A stretch of 59,511 nucleotides of DNA from Flavobacteriales bacterium (GTDB taxonomy: Bacteria; Bacteroidota; Bacteroidia; Flavobacteriales_D; Sanyastnellaceae): assembly GCA_015665315.1 (NCBI GenBank), contig JADFAK010000142.1, positions 1-59,511 of the forward strand, in the 5' to 3' direction. The notes under the pieces were generated by a model, which saw only the letters and a list, made by a program, of their open reading frames with translations, made no database searches and was not told the DNA's origin. A program made the position numbers and the translations under genes. This document shows positions 27,617 to 35,933 of this stretch, one piece after another; the first letter of the stretch is position 1, and every line of letters starts with the position of its first letter.

Positions 27617-28018
27617 TTCAGTCTGCCGACATAACCCGTTGATTATACGTTTATAAACGTTTAATACGCCTACAAATTTCATGACTATCCGCCAGTTGTC
27701 ACTGGGAACTATGTCCGCGAGAATTTTGCTTATTTCAAAAGATATTCGAAGCTAAGGTTATTTTGGCCTCACGGGGAATAGAGCTATGAAATTGTACAAC
27801 ATTGTGTCACTTTAAAAAGAAACAATCTATCCAGAAACGCGAGTAGATCCTGTCTCGTAGGGACTAAAAATCGGTAGAAATTTGTCTGCCCAACAGTTTT
27901 TCCGTGCCTTGAATGCGGTGTTCCCTTGGCTAACTATCAAGAAATCCATCCATACATCGGGGCAGCGGTTAAAACTATGGTGCTACTTTGAGGATAGTCA
28001 TTACAAATTTTCACGAGC

Positions 28019-28062
28019 GTGATTTTGCCAGGAGTTGAATGAACAAGAAAAAGCAAAATCAC
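28019..28062. repeat. Hairpin repeat, copy B
   Basis: GTGATTTTGC (28019-28028) and GCAAAATCAC (28053-28062) form a perfect 10-nt inverted repeat. The loop carries GAGTTGAATGA, the same 11 nt as in copy A, and GTCGAG follows the right arm as in copy A. It lies about 60 nt beyond the 3' end of the sensor kinase gene. Confidence 0.6.
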
Positions 28063-28082
28063 GTGGTCGAGACGAGTTCATC

Positions 28083-28147
28083 GGGCAAAGTGATTTCGGG
28101 TTTCTCTGATAAGCGAATTATTATGTTATCACGTCATCGAGATGCCC
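28083..28147 (-). terminator. Imperfect hairpin at the 3' end of the kinase gene, copy C
   Basis: GGGCA (28083-28087) can pair with TGCCC (28143-28147), and GTGAT (28090-28094) with ATCAC (28128-28132), with internal loops. The hairpin covers the kinase stop codon. The flank ATCACGTCATCGAG resembles the right side of copies A and B. A transcript-end role is inferred. Confidence 0.35.
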
Positions 28148-29614
28148 TTCGCACAAAGGCAAGGACACAAAGAAAGTAGTCCCTCTGCCGACGATCGTTT
28201 TGAACCAAATATCTCCTTCGGCTTGTTCAACGATGTTTTTTACCATAGCTAAGCCTAATCCGGTTCCAGTAGATTTTGTCGTGAAGTTAGGGACAAAGAT
28301 TTTTTCCTCTTGTTCTTTGGGGATGCCTGTACCGTTGTCTTCCACTTCGATAAGGGCCATTCCACGATAGTCTTTAACCCGCACCCGCACCTTGCCTTCT
28401 TCATCTTGCGGAATTGCTTGGATGGAGTTTTTAATTAGGTTGTTAAGCACGCGAATGAGTTGATCCTTATCGGCATTCACGCATACAGAATCGGTGGTTT
28501 GATCTTCAAATTTCACTTGAACACCTTCATTGTTTTCGAACAACTCAACAGCGGCCCTTGTAAGTTCAACAAGGTTTAATGGGGTTCGCTTCGCCTTGGG
28601 CATTTTGGCAAAATTCGAAAACTCATTTGCGATGTTTGTAAGCGTATCGATTTGATCGATGAGGCTCTTTATCGTTTCCTTCAGTTTGGCGTCAAAATCA
28701 GGCACCTTATCGTCCCAGGAGCGCCCCAAGTGTTGAACTCTTAGCTTCATTGGCGTTAATGGGTTCTTTATCTCGTGAGCGACTTGTTTGGCCATTTCGC
28801 GCCAGGCACTTTCTCGCTCGCTTCGGGCAAGTTTAGCAGCATTGTCTTCCACTTTTTTCAACATGTGGTTGTACTCCTCGACCAAGGCGCCAATTTCATC
28901 CTTACTTTCCCATTCCAAGGGATCATTGCGTTCACCTAATCTGACATTGGACATTCTTTTTCCTATGCGTTGCAAGGATTTTGTGATGTAGTTTGAAATA
29001 AAGAAGGCGAGCAGACTAGCCCCAAAAAATAACCCTAGGTACACGTATGTGAGCTCCAGCAAGAATTCGTTGAGTTCATGGGTATTGGCCTCGGTTTTAT
29101 CGTAACGAACATTGGTGATGAAAATAGGCTTGCCCGAATAGTCATTGAAATACCAATAAGCCAGAATGTAGGTATGGTCTTCATTTTCGCGAATGACTTC
29201 GGCCCGCTCATATCCGGTTGAAAGCTGTTTGAAAATTGAATATTCAATATTGGGTTCTGAAGACGTCGTTTCTATTGTGTCGGCTGGAGCAGAAGACAGG
29301 AGTAATTCACCCCTTAAATCAAACAGGCTAATGCTCATATTGTGTACATCGGCGAGCTCACAAATTTTGTCGGAAAAGACGATGGTAATCGAATCTTGTG
29401 GGATATAGCCTCCACGGCTGTTGACGAAATACTCCATCGACTCTTGAACGGCGGTTTCCTTTCTTTTGAACCGACTTTCGTGGTAGCTAGCGTCTTGAAC
29501 TTTGTAGTTAATGTACGCCGTTATGCCTGTGACTGCGAATGAAATTATCAGCAGAGCAAGCATGGAGAAGTAGATTCTCGATCGTAGGGTTAATTTAAAT
29601 CGGTTCTTGGGCAT
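28121..29614 (-). CDS. NtrY-like membrane sensor histidine kinase
   Basis: A 497-residue kinase. TM1 is at about 13-35 and TM2 at about 187-208, flanking a periplasmic sensor region of 150 residues. A HAMP domain (about 205-260) leads to the dimerisation/phosphoacceptor domain with H280 in VAHEIKNPLTPMK; the NPLTPMKLR sequence is typical of NtrY/PrrB-type kinases. The ATPase domain has the N box (LNNLIKNSIQAI), the G1 box (VEDNGTGIP) and the G2 region (TKSTGTGLGLAMVKNIVE). It stands alone; no response regulator is next to it, so the partner is elsewhere. A weak promoter candidate (TATATTCG on the minus strand) lies just upstream. Confidence 0.92.
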   Translation of the reverse strand: MPKNRFKLTLRSRIYFSMLALLIISFAVTGITAYINYKVQDASYHESRFKRKETAVQESMEYFVNSRGGYIPQDSITIVFSDKICELADVHNMSISLFDLRGELLLSSAPADTIETTSSEPNIEYSIFKQLSTGYERAEVIRENEDHTYILAYWYFNDYSGKPIFITNVRYDKTEANTHELNEFLLELTYVYLGLFFGASLLAFFISNYITKSLQRIGKRMSNVRLGERNDPLEWESKDEIGALVEEYNHMLKKVEDNAAKLARSERESAWREMAKQVAHEIKNPLTPMKLRVQHLGRSWDDKVPDFDAKLKETIKSLIDQIDTLTNIANEFSNFAKMPKAKRTPLNLVELTRAAVELFENNEGVQVKFEDQTTDSVCVNADKDQLIRVLNNLIKNSIQAIPQDEEGKVRVRVKDYRGMALIEVEDNGTGIPKEQEEKIFVPNFTTKSTGTGLGLAMVKNIVEQAEGDIWFKTIVGRGTTFFVSLPLCEGHLDDVIT

Positions 29615-29693
29615 CGTAGGCTACGAATATAGGGATTCAGTCTATCAAGAATCAAACCGCATTTGCGCTAGCTAATAAAAAAGAGAGGTACAA

Positions 29694-29724
29694 AAAAACC
29701 CCAACTTATGCAGCTGGGGTTTTT
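29694..29724 (-). terminator. Rho-independent terminator of the ATP synthase operon
   Basis: AAAAACCCCA (29694-29703) pairs with TGGGGTTTTT (29715-29724). On the minus strand the stem ends in a run of seven T. It lies 23 nt beyond the atpG stop. Confidence 0.88.
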
Positions 29725-29746
29725 GAATTTCTATAGATGTAAGTGC

Positions 29747-30616
29747 TTATCCATTCAAAGCCTCGGCACCACCGACAATCTCCAAGATCTCTCCAGTAAT
29801 TGCAGCTTGACGTGCTTTGTTGTAGTGGATTTTCAAATCTTTTACAAGATCTGACGCATTATCTGTCGCTTTATGCATGGCAGTCATACGAGCACCATGT
29901 TCCGAAGCTCTTGAATCTAACAAGGCCTTGTACAACTGAACCTTCAATGATTTAGGAATCATTTCTTGCACGATGAACGCTTTGTTTGGCTCAAAGATAT
30001 ACTCCAAAGATGAATTGTTCTCTTCGTTAGATTCAGATACAACTGGCAAGAAGGGCTCAGTAATTACCTCCTGAACAGCAGCATTCTTGAATTTGTTGTA
30101 AACAACCACAACCTTGTCCCATTTGCCTTCCCTGTATTGCTTCATGATGGTATTGGCCACTTCAGAAACATTATTAAAAGTCAAATCATCCCAGATTTCA
30201 AATGGACGGTCTCCAAATCCTTCCTTTGTGTACATTTTGGTTTTCGCATACGCATCATTGGCCTTCTTACCGAGCGAAAGTACACTTACATTGGCAGTGC
30301 TCTTTTCGATATCGAGACGAATGGCTTTGATCACGTTGTTGTTAAAACCTCCACATAGTCCGCGATTAGAAGTAATGGCTACATAGAGCACATTCTTCAC
30401 TTCGCGTTCTTGGCTATACACACCTTCCGAAGAGTCCAAGCTACCGCTGACATTGGCCAGAATTTCTTGAAGTTTCTCTGCGTAAGGACGCATTTGAACA
30501 ATCGCATCTTGAGCTCGCTTCAACTTAGCTGCAGAAACCATCTTCATAGCAGAAGTAATCTGCATCGTCGATTGAACCGACGTTATTCTGGTACGTATTT
30601 CTTTCAGGTTAGCCAT
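29747..30616 (-). CDS. atpG: F1F0 ATP synthase gamma subunit
   Basis: The central rotor shaft of F1, which turns inside the alpha/beta ring and couples proton flow to ATP synthesis. The protein has 289 residues. The N-terminal coiled coil (MANLKEIRTRITSVQSTMQITSAMKMVSAAKL) and the C-terminal helix (SEHGARMTAMHKATDNASDL, NKARQAAITGEILEIVGGAEAL) are the conserved family ends, with TSNRGLCGGFNNNV in between. It is the last gene of the operon, 12 nt after atpA and before a strong terminator. The usual next genes atpD and atpC are absent. Confidence 0.97.
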   Translation of the reverse strand: MANLKEIRTRITSVQSTMQITSAMKMVSAAKLKRAQDAIVQMRPYAEKLQEILANVSGSLDSSEGVYSQEREVKNVLYVAITSNRGLCGGFNNNVIKAIRLDIEKSTANVSVLSLGKKANDAYAKTKMYTKEGFGDRPFEIWDDLTFNNVSEVANTIMKQYREGKWDKVVVVYNKFKNAAVQEVITEPFLPVVSESNEENNSSLEYIFEPNKAFIVQEMIPKSLKVQLYKALLDSRASEHGARMTAMHKATDNASDLVKDLKIHYNKARQAAITGEILEIVGGAEALNG

Positions 30617-30628
30617 GAGCTCGAACTA

Positions 30629-32203
30629 TTAGTATTTGGCAGTAAGATCGGCAGCAACTTTTTCCAAAGTTCCAGTAATCTCAGGAGTCAATTTACCTGC
30701 ACGCAAATCATCCAAAAGCGGACGTTGATTGGCTTGCATATACTCGATAAATTCCATTTCGAATTCCTTCACTTTGTTCACAGGAACTTTGTGAAGCAAT
30801 CCTTTAGTACCTAGGTAGATGATTGCTACTTGGTGCTCAACAGACATTGGAGAGTTAAGACCCTGCTTAAGGATTTCCACGTTACGCATACCCTTGTTGA
30901 GTACGGCCATTGTGGCTTCATCCAAATCAGAACCAAACTTCGAGAAAGCCTCGAGCTCACGGTACTGAGCTTGGTCAAGCTTCAAGGTACCTGCAACTTT
31001 CTTCATCGACTTAATCTGCGCGTTTCCACCAACACGTGATACCGAGATACCTACGTTAATCGCTGGTCGTACACCTGCTAAGAACAAGTTAGACTCTAGG
31101 AAGATCTGTCCATCAGTAATTGAAATCACGTTTGTAGGAATATACGCCGAAACGTCACCTGCTTGTGTTTCAATAATTGGAAGAGCTGTAAGAGAACCAC
31201 CACCTTTTACTTTGTCTTTCAAAGATTCAGGTAGGTCATTCATCTCGCTAGCAATTTTATCATCGTTGATGACTTTCGCAGCACGCTCAAGAAGTCTTGA
31301 GTGAAGGAAGAAAACATCACCTGGATATGCCTCACGACCTGGAGGACGACGAAGCAATAGAGATACCTCACGGTATGCCACCGCCTGCTTAGACAAATCA
31401 TCATAAACGATCAAAGCTGGACGACCAGTATCACGGAAATACTCACCGATTGCAGCACCTGCAAATGGAGCGTAGAATTGAAGAGGAGCTGGATCAGCTG
31501 CGTTGGCGGCAACAACTACCGTGTAGTCCATTGCACCGTTCTCTTCAAGCGTGTTAACTATACCTGCTACAGTTGATCCTTTTTGACCAATAGCCACATA
31601 GATACAGAAAACAGGCTCTCCGCGATCGTAAAATTCTTTTTGGTTGATGATTGTGTCAATAGCAACAGAAGTCTTTCCTGTCTGACGGTCACCAATAATA
31701 AGCTCACGCTGTCCACGTCCAACTGGGATCATGGCGTCAATCGCCTTGATACCTGTTTGTAGAGGTTCACTTACCGGCTGACGGTAAATTACACCCGGCG
31801 CTTTACGCTCGATAGGCATTTCGTATAGGTCGCCAGTAAGAGGTCCTTTACCATCGATGGTTTCACCGAGGGTATTCACAACTCTACCTAGCATTCCTTC
31901 ACCAACTTTGATAGAAGCAATACGACGGGTACGTTTTACTGAAGCACCTTCACGTAGATTTCCTGAAGGCTCGAGCAATACGGCACCTACGTTATCTTCC
32001 TCAAGGTTAAGTACGATACCACGTACACCATTGTCAAACTCGATAAGCTCTCCCGACTCAACGTTCGAAAGACCATAAATATGAGCAATTCCGTCACCCA
32101 CTTGGAGTACGGTACCAACTTCCTCAAGTTCAGCTTCAGACTTAAAGCCTGCCAACTGTTCTCTAAGGATAGCGGAAACTTCTGCTGGTTTTACTGCAGC
32201 CAT
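30629..32203 (-). CDS. atpA: F1F0 ATP synthase alpha subunit
   Basis: The regulatory nucleotide-binding subunit of F1, 524 residues. Present are the beta-barrel N-domain ([22 protein letters not shown]), the Walker A motif GDRQTGKTS, the strand [20 protein letters not shown] and the conserved [13 protein letters not shown] near the catalytic interface. The C-terminal helical domain ends in [11 protein letters not shown]. It follows atpH by 27 nt and precedes atpG by 12 nt. Codon use looks smooth and conservative compared with the surface protein genes in the window. Confidence 0.98.
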   Translation of the reverse strand: MAAVKPAEVSAILREQLAGFKSEAELEEVGTVLQVGDGIAHIYGLSNVESGELIEFDNGVRGIVLNLEEDNVGAVLLEPSGNLREGASVKRTRRIASIKVGEGMLGRVVNTLGETIDGKGPLTGDLYEMPIERKAPGVIYRQPVSEPLQTGIKAIDAMIPVGRGQRELIIGDRQTGKTSVAIDTIINQKEFYDRGEPVFCIYVAIGQKGSTVAGIVNTLEENGAMDYTVVVAANAADPAPLQFYAPFAGAAIGEYFRDTGRPALIVYDDLSKQAVAYREVSLLLRRPPGREAYPGDVFFLHSRLLERAAKVINDDKIASEMNDLPESLKDKVKGGGSLTALPIIETQAGDVSAYIPTNVISITDGQIFLESNLFLAGVRPAINVGISVSRVGGNAQIKSMKKVAGTLKLDQAQYRELEAFSKFGSDLDEATMAVLNKGMRNVEILKQGLNSPMSVEHQVAIIYLGTKGLLHKVPVNKVKEFEMEFIEYMQANQRPLLDDLRAGKLTPEITGTLEKVAADLTAKY

Positions 32204-32230
32204 TGTATTCTCTTTTTACGGCTTACGCCA

Positions 32231-32788
32231 TTAAAATTCTGCTTCGTACGGATTCTCTGTAAACTCTCTTCTGAGAGCTTGCAAGTGAGTAGAAATTGAC
32301 GAGTCAATCATCTTGTCACCTACTTTAAGAATGAATCCACCGATTAGATCCTTGTTAATTTTCTCTTCAAGCTCAATTGACCCAGGCTGAATGCGCTGAA
32401 CAATTTCTCGAATCTTAGCTCGTGATGCATCCGACAAAGGAGCCGGTGTTGTAACCGAAGCAGCAAAGATGTCGTTTTTCTCTTTTGCCATTATAACAAA
32501 AGCGTTGGCAATTGGTTCCAACAACGATTCACGCCCTTTTTGGGTAATGATCGTTACAAACTTCATCGACACCTCGCCAATCGATCCACCAAAAACTGAG
32601 TTCAGAATATTCAACTTCTTATCAGCATGAATAATTGGGCTCCGCAACATCAAAGACAAGTCATGGCATTCACCAATGGTACTTGCCAACAACTCCATAT
32701 CCTCCTGAGCACCGGCAAGCGCGTCGCGCTCCTTGGCCAATTCGAATAAAGATTTTGCGTATCGATATGCTACTTTAGAATGCTTCAT
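32231..32788 (-). CDS. atpH: F1F0 ATP synthase delta subunit
   Basis: The 185-residue stator subunit (OSCP family) that joins the top of F1 to the b subunits. The N-terminal helical bundle starts VAYRYAKSLFELAKERDAL; the C-terminal region has the family signature GGFILKVGDKMIDSSISTHLQALRREF. It begins 8 nt after atpF and precedes atpA in the standard F-H-A-G order. Confidence 0.96.
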   Translation of the reverse strand: MKHSKVAYRYAKSLFELAKERDALAGAQEDMELLASTIGECHDLSLMLRSPIIHADKKLNILNSVFGGSIGEVSMKFVTIITQKGRESLLEPIANAFVIMAKEKNDIFAASVTTPAPLSDASRAKIREIVQRIQPGSIELEEKINKDLIGGFILKVGDKMIDSSISTHLQALRREFTENPYEAEF

Positions 32789-32796
32789 GCTGAAGA

Positions 32797-33294
32797 TCAG
32801 TTAAGCTTTACATCGTTCAACATACCTTCAACAAGCTGTTGTTGTTGTGAATCATCAGACAATTTCTGACGGATTACCTTTTCAGCAATGTCTAAAGACA
32901 AAGATGCAACCTGAGCTTTCATGTCGGCAATTGCCGCATTTTTCTCATTTTCGATTGCTTCGCGGGCAGACTCAATCATCTTGTCCGCTTCTCCTTGAGC
33001 TTTATTCTTTGCCTCGGCAATCATTGAATCACGCATTTCGCGAGCCTCTTTGAGGATATGATCACGTTCGATGCGAGCCTCTTTCAAGAATTTCTCATTG
33101 TCCGACTGTAGGTTGGCCATTTCAGCCCGTGCCTTTTCAGCCTCGCTCAAAGCATTCTCGATCGATTCCTCGCGATCTTTTAGCGCTTGAAGAATCGGCT
33201 TCCAAGCCATTTTCTTTAACAAGATCAATACGATCAAGAAAGAAATTGAGGCCCAAAAAACGGTTCCTAAGCTTACAGATAATAAACCTTCCAT
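32797..33294 (-). CDS. atpF: F1F0 ATP synthase b subunit
   Basis: The 165-residue peripheral stalk subunit. A single N-terminal membrane segment (LGTVFWASISFLIVLILLKKMAW) is followed by a long charged coiled coil (ALKDREESIENALSEAEKARAEMANLQ onward) that runs up the outside of F1. WKPILQALKDREE just after the membrane is the family signature. Only one b-type gene is present, so the stalk is a homodimer. Confidence 0.96.
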   Translation of the reverse strand: MEGLLSVSLGTVFWASISFLIVLILLKKMAWKPILQALKDREESIENALSEAEKARAEMANLQSDNEKFLKEARIERDHILKEAREMRDSMIAEAKNKAQGEADKMIESAREAIENEKNAAIADMKAQVASLSLDIAEKVIRQKLSDDSQQQQLVEGMLNDVKLN

Positions 33295-33328
33295 AGTATC
33301 CTATGATTAAAGGTGGGTTGGGTTAAAT

Positions 33329-33598
<270 letters not shown>

Positions 33599-33617
33599 TT
33601 ATTTCTAATTATTCTCT

Positions 33618-34757
33618 CTAATGGTGTGCTTCTTGGGTTGCGTCTCCGAAGTAGAGAGCTGCCAACAGGGTAAATACATACGCCTGGAGGAATGCTACCA
33701 ACAACTCAATGAAGAACATAAACACCATGAAAAGCACTGCTCCAACTCCTACACCAAATCCTGCACCTACTGCAGCTCCTTGCTCTCCGAAAAGGATAAC
33801 AAGACTGACAAAAGCCAAGATAATAATGTGCCCTGCTGTGATATTCGCTGTTAAACGAACCATCAATACTGCTGGCTTAATAAGAATAGAAGCTGCTTCA
33901 ATCGGTACTAAGATCAATTTGATCACAAAAGGCACTCCCGGAGGCCAAAAAATATGTCCCCAGTAATGTTTGTTACCGCTTATAGTTGTAATAATGAACA
34001 CGATTGCCGCAAGGACAAGTGTCACACTCATCGTTCCTGTGATGTTGAAGCCGCCCAAAAATGGAACCAATCCCAACATGTTACACATCCAGATGAAGAA
34101 GAATATTGTCAATAGGAAAGGTAGGTAGCGATCAGCTTTCTTTTCTCCCAATGAAGGAAGGGCAACCTCATCACGAATAAAGATGATAAGTGGCTCAAAG
34201 AAATTCTGAATACCCTTTGGAGCTGCTCCTTCACGTTTCTTGTATCCTTTAGCTACAGCACGGAAAACCAAGATCATGATGAAGATGATCAAGAACATTC
34301 CAAAAACCGACTTGGTAATTGAAAAATCCATGGGTCCCATTTTGTGCATCTCTTCAACATTGGTCTTCTTATTCAAGACCATTTCTGTTTGAATAGCACC
34401 TTGAGCATCACCATAATAAATGTGCTCGTGAGAATTAACGTAGGTAAGACCTGTCTTTGGACTTGTATAAGGAACCAAGTGAGGTTCATGTCCGAAGTTA
34501 GACGATGAGAATATGTCCAATCCCTTTTCTGTGTACAGTATTACTGGAAGAGGAATAGAAAGGGGACCGATATGAATAGAGTGAGCATCCGTAATGTGAT
34601 GAATGATCATATCACCAGCATTGAATGGCTTTTTTTCTTCGCCGTGCGAATCAGAAGCCAAAACTGTTCCAGTAGATAAAACTAACAGGAATACAACGAT
34701 TAGCTTGGTCAATTGACCGAAGCTCTTGGTAAATGATATTGTTCTTTTATTCTCCAT
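33618..34757 (-). CDS. atpB: F1F0 ATP synthase a subunit with long N-terminal extension
   Basis: The proton-channel stator subunit, 379 residues, much longer than the 230-270 usual outside Bacteroidota. Residues 1-36 look like a signal sequence (TKLIVVFLLVLSTGTVLASD), followed by a His-rich extramembrane region of about 110 residues (DMIIHHITDAHSIHIGP, NSHEHIYYGDAQG). Then come the family membrane helices with the essential arginine in VLMVRLTANITAGH and the last helix LLVAFLQAYVFTLLAALYFGDA. The extension is known in Bacteroidota AtpB. A -7 box at 34786-34793 gives the structural operon its own promoter. Confidence 0.96.
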   Translation of the reverse strand: MENKRTISFTKSFGQLTKLIVVFLLVLSTGTVLASDSHGEEKKPFNAGDMIIHHITDAHSIHIGPLSIPLPVILYTEKGLDIFSSSNFGHEPHLVPYTSPKTGLTYVNSHEHIYYGDAQGAIQTEMVLNKKTNVEEMHKMGPMDFSITKSVFGMFLIIFIMILVFRAVAKGYKKREGAAPKGIQNFFEPLIIFIRDEVALPSLGEKKADRYLPFLLTIFFFIWMCNMLGLVPFLGGFNITGTMSVTLVLAAIVFIITTISGNKHYWGHIFWPPGVPFVIKLILVPIEAASILIKPAVLMVRLTANITAGHIIILAFVSLVILFGEQGAAVGAGFGVGVGAVLFMVFMFFIELLVAFLQAYVFTLLAALYFGDATQEAHH

Positions 34758-34785
34758 TGACTTCTAGTGCCCTTAAAAATCGGTG

Positions 34786-34814
34786 CAAAAGTAGTCATTT
34801 GTTGAATTATACAA
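34786..34814 (-). promoter_or_regulatory. Promoter of the atpBEFHAG operon
   Basis: On the minus strand TACTTTTG (34786-34793, exact TAnnTTTG) is preceded by TTG (34812-34814) at 18-nt spacing. The -7 box lies 28 nt upstream of the atpB ATG, in the 156-nt gap after the small membrane protein gene. Confidence 0.6.
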
Positions 34815-34913
34815 GCTACTTCGGCCATATTTTTCAACAGTTGTTGAAAGAAGCTCGTTTGACAGGAAAAAATTGGGTCCTATAAGAAATGGATGAGGTG
34901 TTGGGATGGCCTG

Positions 34914-35279
34914 CTAGTCGCGCACCTCATTAATTATCGTGCTACTCAAGAGAATGGTGTAGCTGATGTAAATCACAAATACCGACATGGCCATTTCGAC
35001 TCGGTTTTCTTCGTTGATGTATAGGTATGCGGCCAAAAAGAACAAGGTTGCCAGCATTTTTATAGCTACGGCTCCCATAAATGAAGTTACAAACCGTGCT
35101 GGAGATTTGGCATGTGCTTTTACCATACTTTGAAAAAGGAAGATCGTGAGACCAAAATATCCTAGGATAACTAAATACAAGGTCTCCGGAATTACCAGTT
35201 TGGTAAATTGCATTACAGCCATCACTAGTGCGCCAAGTATGGCCGTTAATATGACTCCTTTGGTAAGAAACTTAGACAT
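34914..35279 (-). CDS. Four-helix membrane protein of the ATP synthase cluster
   Basis: A 121-residue membrane protein with four hydrophobic segments (about 8-29, 34-54, 63-87 and 97-115) and short loops. It sits where AtpI-type proteins are found in many operons, between an atpZ-like gene and atpB, and is probably an assembly or auxiliary factor for F0, but I see no diagnostic motif for AtpI itself. The ATG at 35279 (MSKFLTKGVILTAILGALVM) lies 24 nt after the atpZ-like stop. The mini-operon M23-sprE-bactofilin-atpZ-this gene precedes the atpB promoter. Confidence 0.75.
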   Translation of the reverse strand: MSKFLTKGVILTAILGALVMAVMQFTKLVIPETLYLVILGYFGLTIFLFQSMVKAHAKSPARFVTSFMGAVAIKMLATLFFLAAYLYINEENRVEMAMSVFVIYISYTILLSSTIINEVRD

Positions 35280-35303
35280 AGTGAGTGAGTTTAGAGAACA
35301 AAT

Positions 35304-35525
35304 CTACCGAATCAAATCTTTGATTACCTGATAAACCGCGAATACAGTTCCTACAAGGGCCAGTCCAACAGTCCATAACTTCCCGCCATCACTAAAATTT
35401 TCGTCTAACTTGATGCCTGAATAGACACTTACTCCAATAATCACGGCCATTTTGGTCGCCATTCCAGAGTAGCGCAGAACCTCGTTAGGCTGTTTTTTCT
35501 TCGAGGACTTTTTCTCTTCTGTCAT
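35304..35525 (-). CDS. AtpZ/AtpI family protein
   Basis: A 73-residue protein with two membrane helices (MATKMAVIIGVSVYSGIKLDE and LWTVGLALVGTVFAVYQVIKD) after a basic N-terminus (EEKKSSKKKQPNEVLRYSG). The GIKLDE spacing before the second helix is typical of AtpZ, which is associated with F0 in several bacteria. Its ATG lies inside the 3' end of the bactofilin gene, overlapping by 41 nt in another frame, so translation is probably coupled. Confidence 0.85.
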   Translation of the reverse strand: MTEEKKSSKKKQPNEVLRYSGMATKMAVIIGVSVYSGIKLDENFSDGGKLWTVGLALVGTVFAVYQVIKDLIR

Positions 35526-35913
35526 CCGTCGAATTCAAATCTTTAATCTTAGCACCCATATTACACGACCCTTGGAACGCAGCTCCAGGCTCAATAGATA
35601 GCTTGTCTGTGTAAATCTCTCCATCCAACTTGGCAGTCGCTCGTAAAGATAAAAGCTGATTCACTTGAATCTTTCCCTTCACCTGACCTTCAATCTCACA
35701 ATCTGTGCATTTTACCGAACCATCAACAAAACCTGTTGGACCAACAACCAACCGTCCTTTGGTGACAATATTGCCGGCAAACTTACCGTCAATCCGGATG
35801 TTGCTTTCCGAAGTAATATCTCCTTGAACGCTTGTTCCTTCAACAATTCTATTGATTGCTATTTCGGGTACATTGTCAAAATTTCGTGCCATTGCTTTGC
35901 CTTTTTTAAACAT
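35485..35913 (-). CDS. Bactofilin (polymer-forming cytoskeletal protein)
   Basis: A 142-residue bactofilin. These proteins polymerise without nucleotide into filaments that organise cell-wall or envelope machinery. The beta-helix core spans about residues 20-118 (INRIVEGTSVQGDITSESNIRIDGKFAGN, GRLVVGPTGFVDG, IEGQVKGKIQVNQLLSLRATAKLDGEIYTDKLSIEPGAAFQG), with a charged tail. The neighbour two genes upstream is an M23 peptidase, a pairing seen in other bacteria where bactofilin scaffolds such peptidases. It starts 20 nt after sprE and overlaps the atpZ-like gene by 41 nt. Confidence 0.93.
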   Translation of the reverse strand: MFKKGKAMARNFDNVPEIAINRIVEGTSVQGDITSESNIRIDGKFAGNIVTKGRLVVGPTGFVDGSVKCTDCEIEGQVKGKIQVNQLLSLRATAKLDGEIYTDKLSIEPGAAFQGSCNMGAKIKDLNSTDDRREKVLEEKTA

Positions 35914-35933
35914 GGTTTTGCTCTTCGCCAGGT

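Larger units (their letters stand above)
27501..28120. other. 620-nt intergenic region without a gene
   Basis: No reading frame here looks coding on either strand. It holds a minus-strand -7 box (CAAAGATA on the plus strand, 27609-27616) 109 nt from the ATG of the exported hypothetical gene, a perfect 14-nt palindrome ACGTTTATAAACGT at 27647-27660 and hairpin copies B and C near its right end. Nothing else stands out between about 27670 and 28015. Confidence 0.6.
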
